A stretch of DNA of 64,000 nucleotides from Acetivibrio sp964564015 (GCA_964564015.1 CAZLZR010000005.1:56771-120770); one strand, 5' to 3'. Numbered from the stretch's first letter, positions 1-9,230 are shown. Numbers and translations are program-made. The notes: generated by a model from the sequence alone, not told the origin.

Positions 1-1054
1 CCTTTCCGATTTCCCTTATTACCTCTTCTACATAGCCTGCACACTCTCTGTTTATACACCCATCTAGAATAGTTAAAGGTTTATGATTTACTATTTCCAG
101 TCTTCCTGGCCATTTCAGGTTTCTAAAACTCTCCCTTACCCTGGCCTGATCTAGGTTGCCTACCAGACTTTCTGCCACACCAATAGATATAGCTGCGTTT
201 TTTGCCTGATTTCTCCCTAAAAGGGATAATTGCAGATCGGTATAATTGTTATTATCTGTAATAACATCAAAACAAGTACCTTTGCTACAAATCTTTATAT
301 TTTGGCTTTTATAATTATACCCATATTTTTTAAGTTCAATCGTAAATTTTTTTGTTGTCTCCTCAATTATTTCTGTGACCTCTTCCGGTTGTTCTGCAGA
401 AAAAACTGCTTTTTGTGAGCTCTTTACTACTCCAGCTTTATTAATGGCTATTTCCTTAAGATTATTCCCCAACTGCGGAATATGTTCTAAGAATATACTG
501 TTTATCACAGAAAGCTCACTATCATTCATACATACATCATCGTATTTTGCACCTTTTCCGCATTCCAAAACGTTGAAATCCGTCTTATTGTCATAAAAAT
601 ATAGCATTGCCAATACGGAAGTAATACCTACAGGTCCAATGTACTTATTATCCGGCAGTCTTTTTTCAATTTCATCGACAAAGGGCTTTATAAGCTCGGC
701 ATACCTTATAAGACTTTCATCAGATATGGCAATTCCGTTAATTCTGATCCTTTCGTTAAAATTGACAAGATGCGGGCTTGTAAAGAGTCCGATGCGATAA
801 CCATGCACCTCAAGGAGTTTTGATATCATTCTGCTTACAGACCCCTTGCCTTTGCTACCGGTAACCAATATATTTCTCTGTTTTAAATCGGGATTTCCAA
901 CCATACCAAGCAGTTGTTTTGTGAGTTCAGGGCTTCGGGTTTGACTGTCTGGCAGCCTTGTGTCTATATTGACGATTGCCCTTAAGTACGATCTATATAT
1001 AAAGCTTTCTACCTCTCTCCTGGTTTTGAAAATATTGCTCACTTCCTCTATCAT
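1..1054 (-). CDS. folC: Folylpolyglutamate synthase FolC-like, 3' end cut by window edge
   Basis: I translated this by hand because the frame stays open to the window edge. The product is a Mur-ligase-type ATP-dependent enzyme that adds glutamate to folates in the cytoplasm. The P-loop reads NILVTGSKGKGSVSRM near residue 61, followed by LFTSPHLVNFNERIRING, both hallmarks of FolC/FPGS. About 351 codons are visible and the C-terminal domain is missing. The ATG at 1054 is preceded in frame by TAG, so the start is well bounded, but it has no good ribosome binding site. A GTG four codons downstream has AGAGGAA directly against it and is an alternative. The middle is divergent for FolC, so a FolC-like ligase with another substrate is possible. 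Confidence 0.75.
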   Translation of the reverse strand, partial: MIEEVSNIFKTRREVESFIYRSYLRAIVNIDTRLPDSQTRSPELTKQLLGMVGNPDLKQRNILVTGSKGKGSVSRMISKLLEVHGYRIGLFTSPHLVNFNERIRINGIAISDESLIRYAELIKPFVDEIEKRLPDNKYIGPVGITSVLAMLYFYDNKTDFNVLECGKGAKYDDVCMNDSELSVINSIFLEHIPQLGNNLKEIAINKAGVVKSSQKAVFSAEQPEEVTEIIEETTKKFTIELKKYGYNYKSQNIKICSKGTCFDVITDNNNYTDLQLSLLGRNQAKNAAISIGVAESLVGNLDQARVRESFRNLKWPGRLEIVNHKPLTILDGCINRECAGYVEEVIREIGK

Positions 1055-1158
1055 TTTGATTAACAACTATTATATTCATAAAAGTGCAGTTTGAAAAGAA
1101 TATTTTGGGAGAGATGACTCAAAGATAGTGCCTGTTGTTCTATGCGTAATTTGGTTTG

Positions 1159-1189
1159 TTTTTTGCAGTGATATCTTCACTGCAAAAAA
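1159..1189. terminator. Bidirectional intrinsic terminator
   Basis: Perfect 13-bp inverted repeat (1159-1171 with 1177-1189) with a 5-nt loop. It has six T on the left and six A on the right, so it can end transcripts on either strand. It lies between the fibronectin-III gene and folC. Confidence 0.7.
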
Positions 1190-1220
1190 TAATCCCCGCT
1201 TTATTATGAGCAGGGATTAT
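1185..1220 (-). terminator. Intrinsic terminator of the fibronectin-III gene
   Basis: AATCCCCGC (1191-1199) pairs with GCAGGGATT (1210-1218), with one mismatch. Read on the minus strand the stem is followed by a T-run. It lies about 30 nt past the stop of the gene at 1251. Confidence 0.65.
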
Positions 1221-1250
1221 TAACAAGCTGTATAAGTTTTTTATTGTATT

Positions 1251-1928
1251 TTAAGGATTAGTAGTTACAGTAATGTAGGTAAATTCTGATTGATTTCCGT
1301 CATATCCATAATCAATCGCACCTACTTTGAATGTATATGTAGTGTTTGGTGAAAGCCCGCTAATAACCTGTGATGTAGTTGTTGTATCTCCAAGCCAGTT
1401 GTCGTACTCAGGAGTTACTTCGAATATCCAATACTTCTTAATACCAGAGAAGTTATCAAACGAAGGGTTCCATGTGAGAGTTACTGAAGTGCTTGTTTTG
1501 TTTGAACACACAAGGTTAGCCGGTGCAGATGGTGCAGTTGCATCTGAATTAAATATAAATGTATTGCTCGCATTTGATTCATTCCCAGCTGCATCGTATG
1601 CTTTTACATAGAAAGTATATAAACGTTCGGTTACCATTCCAACGGTTCTCGATCTTGTATCATTTGCAGGTATATAAGCCATTTGTTCAGTCCAGGTTGC
1701 ATAACCATTATATACTTCAGCATACAATACATAATGATCCACAGCAACATTATCTGTTGAAGCCCCCCATGAAAGCTGAATCAGTAAACCTGACCTATTG
1801 GTAATCCTAAGATTAGGTGGAGTTGTTGGAGCTATAGTATCTGCCGCAAAAACACAAACATTTGAAGCTATCAAAGTCACTATTGCAACTACAAATATTG
1901 CCAATGTTTTAGAAATATTTTTTAACAT
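1251..1928 (-). CDS. Secreted protein with two fibronectin type III domains
   Basis: 225 residues. The start is ATG at 1928, because GAGGGG lies 8 nt upstream; an upstream in-frame ATG at 1949 lacks such a site. Residues 1-28 are a signal peptide ending near VCVFAA. Two Fn3 domains follow, about 35-125 and 130-225, each with the usual APxxPxNL entry and a YTFxVxAxD strand (FYVKAYDAAGN; YTFKVGAIDYG). There is no catalytic domain, anchor or dockerin. Fn3 modules in clostridia often sit in polysaccharide-degrading enzymes, but here they stand alone, so the role outside the cell is unknown. The gene has its own promoter and terminators, so it looks monocistronic. Confidence 0.8.
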   Translation of the reverse strand: MLKNISKTLAIFVVAIVTLIASNVCVFAADTIAPTTPPNLRITNRSGLLIQLSWGASTDNVAVDHYVLYAEVYNGYATWTEQMAYIPANDTRSRTVGMVTERLYTFYVKAYDAAGNESNASNTFIFNSDATAPSAPANLVCSNKTSTSVTLTWNPSFDNFSGIKKYWIFEVTPEYDNWLGDTTTTSQVISGLSPNTTYTFKVGAIDYGYDGNQSEFTYITVTTNP

Positions 1929-2071
1929 AATATATTCCCCTCTCACCAAATAATTTTTTAATATAATAGTTTAGAAAATAGTATACAATATCTTTACATC
2001 TTCAAGATGGCGCCTTTCTTGAAAACAAGTAAAATTTAACACTTTATTCTATTAACTATTATATTTACATA

Positions 2072-2099
2072 ATTATACCATATTTATTCAGCTTTTCAA
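2072..2099 (-). promoter_or_regulatory. Sigma-A promoter of the fibronectin-III gene
   Basis: On the minus strand TTGAAA (2094-2099), 16 bp, TATAAT (2072-2077). The transcript would have a leader of about 135 nt containing a short ATCTT/AGAT hairpin. Confidence 0.55.
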
Positions 2100-2165
2100 T
2101 AGTTTTTTGTATTATTCTGTAAAAATTTTTAACACATTTTGTTCCTTGACCAAACTTTATAGCTA

Positions 2166-3608
2166 TTATTTTACAGAATACTCCCTTAGCAACCTTTGCT
2201 TCATTTCCCATAAAGGTGTTGATAGATCAACATAATAAATATGAGGATTTTCAAACCTTTTTACTTCGTCCCACAAATTATCTACCTGTTCCTTACAATA
2301 CACTTTAATGTCTTTTAGTTTGGGGCTTTCATATACACAGGTTCCTTTATCAAAAATCTTCTCTAACAGCCTTTTGGCATAGAAGTTGGTTATTGTCTTC
2401 CTCTTCCATGTATGTTCAGGATCAAATATCTCATAGGGCTTGCTATCATCTATAATCTCCTCAGCTGTAGTCAGGACATCGGCAATTGCTTTTCCGCTAT
2501 CCCTGTCAAAAAGTCTCCAGAGTTGTTTAAATCCAGGATTGGTTATTTTTCCTACATTTTCGCTGAGCTTTATTTTAGGAATAAGCTCTCCATTTTCTTC
2601 AATGGCTACCAGCTTGTAAACTCCCCCAAATACAGGTTCTGATTTTGAAGTTATTAATCTCTCTCCAACACCAAATAAATCAACCTGTGCCCCCTGAATA
2701 AGAATGTCGCGGATAATGTATTCATCAAGTGAGTTGGAGGCTACAATCCTGCAATCCTTAAACCCTGCTTCATCGAGCATTTTCCTGGCTTCCTTTGAGA
2801 GATACGTGATATCTCCGCTGTCAATTCTTATTCCACTCGGTCTGAAACCCTTCGGAACCAATACTTCATTAAATACCTTTATAGCATTCGGGACACCTGA
2901 CTTAAGTACATTGTATGTATCCACGAGAAGTGTGCAATTGTCCGGATAGGCCTCAGCATAAGCCTTAAATGCTTCAAGCTCTGTTGGGAACATCTGAATC
3001 CAGCTGTGTGCCATTGTGCCTAAAGCCGGAATTCCAAAATCCCTCTCAGCAATTGTGCAGGCTGTCCCTACGCATCCACCTATATATGCAGCCCTGGCCC
3101 CGTAAATAGCACCATCATAACCCTGGGCCCTTCTCGAACCGAACTCCATAACATCACGTCCCTGCGAGGCTCTCACAATCCTATTGGCTTTAGTTGCTAT
3201 AAGGCTCTGGTGATTGATTGTCAAAAGTATCATGGTTTCAATAAACTGAGCTTCTATAACAGGGCCTCTCACAGTTATCACAGGCTCATTTGGAAATATC
3301 GGAGTTCCTTCCGGTATAGCCCAGACATCACAACTTAGTTTAAAGTCTCTCAGATATTCCAAAAATTCTTCACTAAATAACTTTCTGCTTCTTAAGTACT
3401 CTATGTCGCTGTCCTCAAATTTAAGATCCTTCAGGTATTCAATAAGCTGTTCAACTCCAGCCATTATTGCAAATCCGCCGCCATCGGGCACTTTTCTGAA
3501 AAACATATCAAAGTATGCGGTTTTATCTTTAAATCCGTTCTGAAAATATCCATTAGCCATGGTTAATTCATAAAAATCGGTTAACATTGTTAAATTTATT
3601 TTATCCAT
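2166..3608 (-). CDS. pncB: Nicotinate phosphoribosyltransferase
   Basis: 480 residues, normal length for the Firmicutes-type enzyme. It joins nicotinate and PRPP, with ATP, to nicotinate mononucleotide in the cytoplasm (Preiss-Handler NAD salvage). The N-terminus LTDFYELTMANGYF is the family signature. The phosphoribosyl-binding half shows EFGSRRAQGYDGA and RIDSGDITYLSKEARK. GGGGGT stands before the ATG at good distance. The gene starts 6 nt after the nicotinamidase-like gene, so the two are co-transcribed, with the NAD-sensing regulator NrtR upstream. Identification is firm. Confidence 0.95.
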   Translation of the reverse strand: MDKINLTMLTDFYELTMANGYFQNGFKDKTAYFDMFFRKVPDGGGFAIMAGVEQLIEYLKDLKFEDSDIEYLRSRKLFSEEFLEYLRDFKLSCDVWAIPEGTPIFPNEPVITVRGPVIEAQFIETMILLTINHQSLIATKANRIVRASQGRDVMEFGSRRAQGYDGAIYGARAAYIGGCVGTACTIAERDFGIPALGTMAHSWIQMFPTELEAFKAYAEAYPDNCTLLVDTYNVLKSGVPNAIKVFNEVLVPKGFRPSGIRIDSGDITYLSKEARKMLDEAGFKDCRIVASNSLDEYIIRDILIQGAQVDLFGVGERLITSKSEPVFGGVYKLVAIEENGELIPKIKLSENVGKITNPGFKQLWRLFDRDSGKAIADVLTTAEEIIDDSKPYEIFDPEHTWKRKTITNFYAKRLLEKIFDKGTCVYESPKLKDIKVYCKEQVDNLWDEVKRFENPHIYYVDLSTPLWEMKQRLLREYSVK

Positions 3609-3614
3609 TTTTAG

Positions 3615-4289
3615 TTACCCCCTTATGTCCTTAACTACTTCTATCCCATTAATAATCATATTATAAAGCGCCATCACATTTACCAGATCGCCGTTATGAG
3701 CCCCTAAGTCATAGGTGTCAACAGCATTTACAGGTACAATTACTCTGTACTTTTGGTTCTTCTTATTGAACCAGGTCTTTAGAGTAATTGCAAATTGTTG
3801 AACGCAAATATCGGTACAATCGCCGACAACAATAAAGGTATTAAGCTGCGGATTTTCATTGAGCCATTTTCTGAACTCTTCTTCATGGAAGCCGTTTGTT
3901 GAGTTCTTAGGTATAAGCTTATATCCGCCAACCTCTTTAATTTCATCTACAACCTCAGCTTCGTAAGTTCCTGTCATACAGTGTGCGGGATATGCCCCGA
4001 ATTCAGGCGAGGCTTCAGTGTGACAATCTGCGAAAACCAGCTTCTTGATCCCCATCTTGTCACAATTTTCAGACAATTTGACTATTTCAGGGATTAATTC
4101 TTCAACCCTTGGACTTTTAAGTGCTCCCTCTCTTGCAAACCCATTTATCATATCAACTATAATCAATGCTGTTTGATTGCCAGTCAATTCACTTAAGCTT
4201 ATTCCATTAAGTCCATCGATTATGTCAAGTATTTCCCCAAGAGTTTGCTCGCTTCTTTTCATAAATTCATTTCTATTCAAATTTTTCAT
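3615..4289 (-). CDS. pncA: Isochorismatase-family hydrolase, probable nicotinamidase
   Basis: 224 residues. The cysteine-hydrolase fold is visible: TALIIVDMINGF with the catalytic Asp near residue 45, and GDCTDICVQQFA with the catalytic Cys near residue 160. A nicotinamidase turns nicotinamide into nicotinate, the substrate of PncB encoded immediately downstream. The family also holds other amidohydrolases, so the specificity rests on the operon (nrtR-this gene-pncB). The start has AGGGGAAG upstream. A 104-bp repeat (4336-4439) fills most of the gap between nrtR and this gene. Confidence 0.85.
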   Translation of the reverse strand: MKNLNRNEFMKRSEQTLGEILDIIDGLNGISLSELTGNQTALIIVDMINGFAREGALKSPRVEELIPEIVKLSENCDKMGIKKLVFADCHTEASPEFGAYPAHCMTGTYEAEVVDEIKEVGGYKLIPKNSTNGFHEEEFRKWLNENPQLNTFIVVGDCTDICVQQFAITLKTWFNKKNQKYRVIVPVNAVDTYDLGAHNGDLVNVMALYNMIINGIEVVKDIRG

Positions 4290-4335
4290 TCCGATCTTCC
4301 CCTTTCATAACAATGGTTTCAGTATATAATAACTA

Positions 4336-4439
4336 AGGTATGGCTAAAATATAAATTCATACTCCGGATAACGAAAAAACTTGATTTGATAATGTTTTCA
4401 AAATATGAGAATAGGATGTTATTTTTTCGTTATCCCTAA
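4336..4439 (-). repeat. 104-bp interspersed repeat, copy A (overlaps nrtR end)
   Basis: Read on the minus strand it begins TTAGGGATAACGAAAAAA and has the inverted partner TTTTTTCGTTATCC about 60 nt later, followed by a 30-nt tail. It matches copy B (61085-61188) at 101 of 104 positions and the visible 51 nt of copy C at the window end at nearly all positions. It could fold into a hairpin with A/T-rich ends. Its first bases encode the last residues of NrtR (L-G-I-T-K-K) and the TAA stop. Confidence 0.85.
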
Positions 4440-5342
4440 AATGTTCTGCCAATCCGGATTGAATTTAAACAATTTGGATGGTCTGTGGCCTGCGTCCTTT
4501 GTATATTCGTTTGTTTCAACCACCATATCGCTGATTTTCCTTCTGAAGTTTGCCTTAAGCAATTCAGTATCGAGAATAATCTCATAAACCTTCTGAAGTT
4601 CGGTCAGTGTAAATAGTTCAGGCATCAGGTTGAAGGCAATGTCTGTGTATTCTATCTTATTTCTTAGCCGTTCAATTCCATACTCAATAATTTTTGCATG
4701 ATCGAATGCAATTCCATTTGCTTCAACAATCTCTCTATGTACTTTAGTTACTCTATTTTCAACAGTCCTTTCTATTTTTATAGTTGCAGACAGGTTATCC
4801 TCGTCATTTGAAAGATTTAATTTGAAAAGTCTTTGAAGAATATATCCTCCCTGAGTCACTGTCTTTTGCTCCTGATACAGCTTGCACGAGACTGTGAACC
4901 ATTTTGCATCGTCAGCATCATCATTGGCTTTCACATCAAGGACTCCGCTGTCAACCAAAGACATATAGGATGTGCTTATAATCCTCGTACGTGGATCTCT
5001 GCCAACATCTCCCCATGTATAAAGCTGTTCCATATAAATGTTGTCAATGTTGGTCTCCTCCATAAGTTCCCTCCGTGCCGCCTCATCCATGCTTTCGTCC
5101 ATATTTACAAAGCCTCCGGGAAGAGCCCATTGTCCTATGTACGGATGATCGCCTCTTTTTACCATCAGCAACTGCAACACTTTTTCAGGAAGTTTCCTGT
5201 AATTTTTCTTCTCCTCATCGGTTACAGTAAAGATCAACATATCTACTGTAACCGATGGTCTCTCGTACTTACTTGCATCGTATGTTTTAAGAAATTCAGT
5301 TTCTGTAAGTCCTTGTCTGTTTCTAAGTTTATTATCACTCAT
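4419..5342 (-). CDS. nrtR: NrtR-type Nudix transcriptional regulator of NAD salvage
   Basis: 307 residues from ATG 5342 (GAAGGTG six nt upstream; a GTG three codons earlier is less likely). NrtR proteins join an ADP-ribose-binding Nudix domain to a winged helix and repress NAD genes until ADP-ribose rises. The Nudix box is visible as GGFVNMDESMDEAARRELME with the EE pair following, so the Glu cluster needed for catalysis is kept and hydrolase activity is possible. The C-terminal 100 residues (LRNKIEYTDIAFNLMPELF onward) are the winged-helix part seen in NrtR. It precedes pncA and pncB, which fits its role. The last six codons and the stop come from repeat copy A, so the original C-terminus was probably replaced or trimmed. 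Confidence 0.88.
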   Translation of the reverse strand: MSDNKLRNRQGLTETEFLKTYDASKYERPSVTVDMLIFTVTDEEKKNYRKLPEKVLQLLMVKRGDHPYIGQWALPGGFVNMDESMDEAARRELMEETNIDNIYMEQLYTWGDVGRDPRTRIISTSYMSLVDSGVLDVKANDDADDAKWFTVSCKLYQEQKTVTQGGYILQRLFKLNLSNDEDNLSATIKIERTVENRVTKVHREIVEANGIAFDHAKIIEYGIERLRNKIEYTDIAFNLMPELFTLTELQKVYEIILDTELLKANFRRKISDMVVETNEYTKDAGHRPSKLFKFNPDWQNILGITKK

Positions 5343-5381
5343 GTTTATCACCTTCTACGTTATTATCTTTTTGATATTATC

Positions 5382-5410
5382 ATTGTATTACTATGTTTTG
5401 TTGTTGTCAA
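5382..5410 (-). promoter_or_regulatory. Sigma-A promoter of nrtR-pncA-pncB
   Basis: TTGACA (5405-5410), 17 bp, TACAAT (5382-5387) on the minus strand, 40 nt before the nrtR start. Two GATAATA direct repeats just downstream could belong to an operator, but this was not verified. Confidence 0.7.
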
Positions 5411-5453
5411 GAGTTTTTGATAAAAAAGTGAGCCTGTAATTTGAAGTCACAAA

Positions 5454-5482
5454 TTGAAATAATGACCTGATTTTGTTAAAAT
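5454..5482 (+). promoter_or_regulatory. Sigma-A promoter of the membrane glycosyltransferase
   Basis: TTGAAA (5454-5459), 17 bp, TAAAAT (5477-5482), about 85 nt before the start at 5569. It is divergent from the nrtR promoter. Confidence 0.55.
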
Positions 5483-5568
5483 ATAGTTTAGCAAAACAAC
5501 AATTTAAAAAAGAGAAAAGCTATCATTAGAACAGATTTGCAACTTCTAAGTGATAGGGGATATAAGTT

Positions 5569-6873
5569 ATGAGGTTCAAAACCAAGTTAATATTATACAT
5601 GGTTTTAATATCTATTTTTAGACTTTTAGTTTTGTTTTTAACAAACCCAGTAATTTGTCCTGACACCGAATCATATATTAATCTTGCAATAAATATTGCT
5701 ATTTTTAACTTTTTGGGTTTTAACGGACTAAGAACACCTGCCTATTCTTTAATAATATTACTTTCAGGATTTAACCTAAAAATTGTTGTTGTTTTACAAA
5801 TGATAATGGAAACTATCATTTCTTACTTAATAGCATCTATTGTTTGCGAATTCACAAGTAGAGAGATCTTCTCACTACTTGCTTCAGCAATTTATTCAAT
5901 TTTTATACCATTCCTATTTTTCGAAACTGCTATTTTAAGCGAAACCACTGCTGCTTTTTTTATATTATTATCATTTTCAATGTTTATTAAGTTAATAAAG
6001 AGCAAAAGGAAAGACTATTTGTCTGTGCTCATGGTTAGTATTTATACACTGCTTGCTATTTTGACAAGACCTGTATATGTTTTAATGGTTCCACTATACG
6101 TTGTTTACTTTATTTTAATATTTAAATCTATTGATTTGAAAATTGGTAATATCCTAAAAGGTGTTCTTATCTATATTATTCCAATCTTGATTACGTTTTT
6201 CGGATGGTCATACATTAATCTTATATATAACGGAACATTTTCATTTGCAACAGGCAGGGGCTTTGCAGCTATGGAAATGGCTGGAGACTATATTGAGCTT
6301 TCTCCTGACACTTACCCTTATAATATTATAAAAGAAGTTTATATACGAGAAAGAGATAGTAGCATTGGATACGGTAATCCACATATTGATGTAATATGGG
6401 GTATTACAGATGAGCTCCAAACAAAAACAGGACTAAGTTATGATAAACTTTCTGAGGAAGTTAAGAAAATGTGTTTAAAGGTAATATTACAAAAGCCTGA
6501 AATATATATTAAATCGTTTATGCGATCGCAAATTAACTTTTGGAAAACATTTGGGCTTCTTATTTTTACAGAATCAAATGTGCCACATATCATTAAGAAT
6601 ATTAACATCGCACAAAGATGCGTATTATTTATGCTACAAATACCATTTTTATTCGCACCTGTAGTTTTTCTTGTGAGAAAGAAAAAAGCAAGAGAAATAC
6701 GGAATAATACTATTTTACTTATATTTTCTTATGTATATTTACTAATTGTAGGGTTATCAGTCTTTATATCAATAATAGAATGTGCAGAAGGTCGGTTTGC
6801 TATGCCCACCTACCCATTGCTTAATATTGCAACCTTCATTTATTATGGTAATAACTATAAATCACAAAAATAG
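5569..6873 (+). CDS. GT-C fold polytopic membrane glycosyltransferase
   Basis: 434 residues with about ten hydrophobic membrane segments. The first loop carries CPDTESYINLA, an acidic pair placed as in the catalytic loop of dolichyl-phosphate-mannose or ArnT-like transferases. It is followed by GLRTPAYSLII, the R-x-P-x-Y motif common to bacterial members of this group. Such enzymes move sugars from polyprenyl-phosphate carriers to lipids, proteins or glycans on the outer face of the membrane. Donor and acceptor cannot be told. AGGGGA lies before the ATG. The gene is very AT-rich, stands alone between divergent nrtR and convergent hypE, and has no polysaccharide cluster around it. Confidence 0.7.
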   Translation: MRFKTKLILYMVLISIFRLLVLFLTNPVICPDTESYINLAINIAIFNFLGFNGLRTPAYSLIILLSGFNLKIVVVLQMIMETIISYLIASIVCEFTSREIFSLLASAIYSIFIPFLFFETAILSETTAAFFILLSFSMFIKLIKSKRKDYLSVLMVSIYTLLAILTRPVYVLMVPLYVVYFILIFKSIDLKIGNILKGVLIYIIPILITFFGWSYINLIYNGTFSFATGRGFAAMEMAGDYIELSPDTYPYNIIKEVYIRERDSSIGYGNPHIDVIWGITDELQTKTGLSYDKLSEEVKKMCLKVILQKPEIYIKSFMRSQINFWKTFGLLIFTESNVPHIIKNINIAQRCVLFMLQIPFLFAPVVFLVRKKKAREIRNNTILLIFSYVYLLIVGLSVFISIIECAEGRFAMPTYPLLNIATFIYYGNNYKSQK

Positions 6874-6929
6874 AGTTAATTCACATCCTATATTATTTTG
6901 AAAATACTTTCGAATATTTATACCACTCC

Positions 6930-7928
6930 CTAGCATATCCTCGGAAGACCTTCTCCCTGAAGAACTTTCAATATTCTCGTACCTCCAATTCTGGTTTTAA
7001 CCGTCACAGGAGCATTTTCTCTTATAGTCACAGCAGCAATTATTGATGCCTTATCTCCATATTTGCTGCTACGAATTACTTCAAGGGCTTTTTCTGCGTC
7101 TTTTTCTCCAACAAAGCAAACAAGTTTTCCCTCATTGGCCATGTAAAGAGGATCAAGTCCAAGTATCCCGCAAAAGCTCTTTACTTCGACATCCACAGGA
7201 ATATTTTCTTCCAGCAAATTAATTGTAGTACCGGAGCTGTCAGCAATTTCATTCAAAACAGTGGCAAGCCCACCTCTTGTAACATCCCTCATGGTCTTAA
7301 TGTCTATCCCCTCTTTTACGAGGTTTTTAACCATGTCACCGAGATAAGCACAATCACTGTTAATCGTATTTTTAATATTCATTCTTTGCGATAGAATACA
7401 GGCATGATGGTTTCCTAGTGCTCCACTTATTATTACTTTATCTCCGGGTTTAACATTTGAGGTGTGCAGAGGCTTTTGGTTTATAAAACCTATACCAGAT
7501 GTATTGATATAAACTCCGCCATGTCCTTCAATTACTTTTGTATCTCCGGCTACAATCCCTACACCTGCGTCCTTGGCTGTCGCTGCCATTGACTTTACAA
7601 TTGCCTCAAGTTCCATCATATCCATACCTTCTTCAATGATAAAGCCGGCTGTCAGGTATTTAGGCTCCGCACCCATAACCAGAAGGTCATTCAGTGTACC
7701 ACAAACTGCAAGCTTGCCTATATCCCCACCGGGGAAAAAAATAGGTGTAACTACAAAAGAGTCTGTAGTATATGCAATTTTTCCTGCCGGAACATCCAGT
7801 ACAGCCGCATCTTCCATTTTATCGAGAGCATCATTTTTAAAATAAGTGTAGAACAAATCCTGTACAAGCTTCCTGGTTGCACTTCCACCGCTTCCATGTG
7901 CCATTGTGATTTTTTCATTTGAATCCAT
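6930..7928 (-). CDS. hypE: Hydrogenase maturation protein HypE
   Basis: 332 residues. HypE dehydrates the thiocarbamate on its own C-terminal cysteine to thiocyanate, which supplies the CN ligands of the [NiFe] site. The C-terminus ends in PRIC, the obligatory terminal Cys. The PurM-type ATP-binding half shows MAHGSGGSATRKLV near the N-terminus, with AVLDVPAGKIAYTTDSFVV, FVGEKDAEKAL and GTRILKVLQGEGLPRIC farther along. It is the last gene of the ech-hyp operon, 40 nt after hypD, and faces the glycosyltransferase gene. Confidence 0.97.
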   Translation of the reverse strand: MDSNEKITMAHGSGGSATRKLVQDLFYTYFKNDALDKMEDAAVLDVPAGKIAYTTDSFVVTPIFFPGGDIGKLAVCGTLNDLLVMGAEPKYLTAGFIIEEGMDMMELEAIVKSMAATAKDAGVGIVAGDTKVIEGHGGVYINTSGIGFINQKPLHTSNVKPGDKVIISGALGNHHACILSQRMNIKNTINSDCAYLGDMVKNLVKEGIDIKTMRDVTRGGLATVLNEIADSSGTTINLLEENIPVDVEVKSFCGILGLDPLYMANEGKLVCFVGEKDAEKALEVIRSSKYGDKASIIAAVTIRENAPVTVKTRIGGTRILKVLQGEGLPRIC

Positions 7929-7968
7929 AACCTCTACCCGTCTCTCCTTCTATTTTCCTATAATCACA

Positions 7969-9012
7969 CTAATGTTCGGAATAATGTATTCCACAGGTAC
8001 CTTCCTGCGAAACCATACATGGTCCTACAGGTTTTGACGGAGTACACATCTTACCGAACAGAGGACACTCATGAGGTTCAATTCTTCCTGTAATAACCTC
8101 TCCACATCTACATCCTGAAGACTTATCAGAAATCACTTCGTCCTCCGAAGGCATTTCCACGCTGTAATCCACATATTCCCTTCGTATGACCAAACCGGAA
8201 CCGCTTATTTTTCCTATTCCTCTCCAGAAAGCAGGAACAGGTTCAAAGTATCTCTCAATCATTTTTCTTGCTTGAACATTTCCATTATCCGACACTACAC
8301 TTTTATATAGGTTATGCACTTCTGATTTGCCTTTACTGATCTGAATTACAAGATCATATATGGCAACTAAAACATGTTCAGCTTCAAAACCCGCAACAGC
8401 AAAAGGCTTATTATATTTATCCGCCAGATAGGAATATTCTTTGGTTCCGGTAATTGCAGCTACATGACCGGGAGCAATAAATCCGTCAATGTCAGGTTCA
8501 TTGGTACACAACCAATCAAGTGCAGGCACAATTGTCTTTAAGCTGGTCAGCAGCTTGACATTTGTTATTGAATGCTTAATTAAGTTTTCCATTAAAAGAG
8601 CATAAGCAGGAATAGTTGTTTCAAATCCTACTGCTGCCAGAATATAATTTTTCTTAAGATTATCCAACGCTTTTCCTATCGCCTCTTCTGGAGAGTAGAT
8701 AACATCTACGTTTCCGCCTAATGCCTTCGCTTCAGACAGGGATAATTGGGTACCGGGTACTCTGATCAAATCTCCGAAAGATAACACTGAGTAATTTTTC
8801 CTAACACCAAATTCCACTGCTGTATCAATGTATTTTGCCGGGGTTACGCACACGGGACAACCCGGTCCCGATACAAGTCTGATTTTTGCTGACAGCAAAG
8901 ATCGTATACCATTTTTTACTATACTGCCGGTGTGAGTACCACACACTTCCATAAGCTTTATTTCAGGACCTGAATACTCAATCAGAAATCGTTTTATTTC
9001 TTCAAGATTCAT
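7969..9012 (-). CDS. hypD: Hydrogenase maturation protein HypD
   Basis: 347 residues from ATG 9012, which overlaps the hypC stop as TGATG, so translation is coupled. HypD is the [4Fe-4S] scaffold on which Fe(CN)2CO is assembled together with HypC. The motifs MEVCGTHTGSIVKNG, SGPGCPVCVTP and, near the end, GCRCGEVITGRIEPHECPLF with CTPSKPVGPCMVS carry the conserved cysteines. Length is normal. A GTG one codon upstream of the chosen start is an alternative. Confidence 0.97.
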   Translation of the reverse strand: MNLEEIKRFLIEYSGPEIKLMEVCGTHTGSIVKNGIRSLLSAKIRLVSGPGCPVCVTPAKYIDTAVEFGVRKNYSVLSFGDLIRVPGTQLSLSEAKALGGNVDVIYSPEEAIGKALDNLKKNYILAAVGFETTIPAYALLMENLIKHSITNVKLLTSLKTIVPALDWLCTNEPDIDGFIAPGHVAAITGTKEYSYLADKYNKPFAVAGFEAEHVLVAIYDLVIQISKGKSEVHNLYKSVVSDNGNVQARKMIERYFEPVPAFWRGIGKISGSGLVIRREYVDYSVEMPSEDEVISDKSSGCRCGEVITGRIEPHECPLFGKMCTPSKPVGPCMVSQEGTCGIHYSEH

Positions 9013-9230
9013 CACTTAAGAACATCCTCCAGATCAGCAAATAGATTTGACAGTTCCTCTGCCTGTTCTCTTTTAACCGTTTCAACAGCATAACCCGCAT
9101 GTACCAGAACGTAACTGCCAACTTCTACGTCAACAAGACTTACATTAACTTCTATAATGTTACCGTTAAAATCCACTTTACCCATTTTGCCGTTTAGTTC
9201 AATTATTTTCCCAGGTATCGCAACACACAT
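9012..9230 (-). CDS. hypC: Hydrogenase maturation chaperone HypC
   Basis: 72 residues. HypC needs an N-terminal Met-Cys because the Cys binds the iron precursor. The ATG at 9230 gives MCVAIPGKIIEL, with AGGAAG eight nt upstream, so the GTG three codons earlier is rejected. The family motif P-G-K-I and the C-terminal VHAGYAVE strand are present. The chaperone carries Fe(CN)2CO from HypD to the EchE large subunit. It overlaps hypD by one base. A 131-nt spacer without evident signals separates it from hypF. Confidence 0.95.
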   Translation of the reverse strand: MCVAIPGKIIELNGKMGKVDFNGNIIEVNVSLVDVEVGSYVLVHAGYAVETVKREQAEELSNLFADLEDVLK

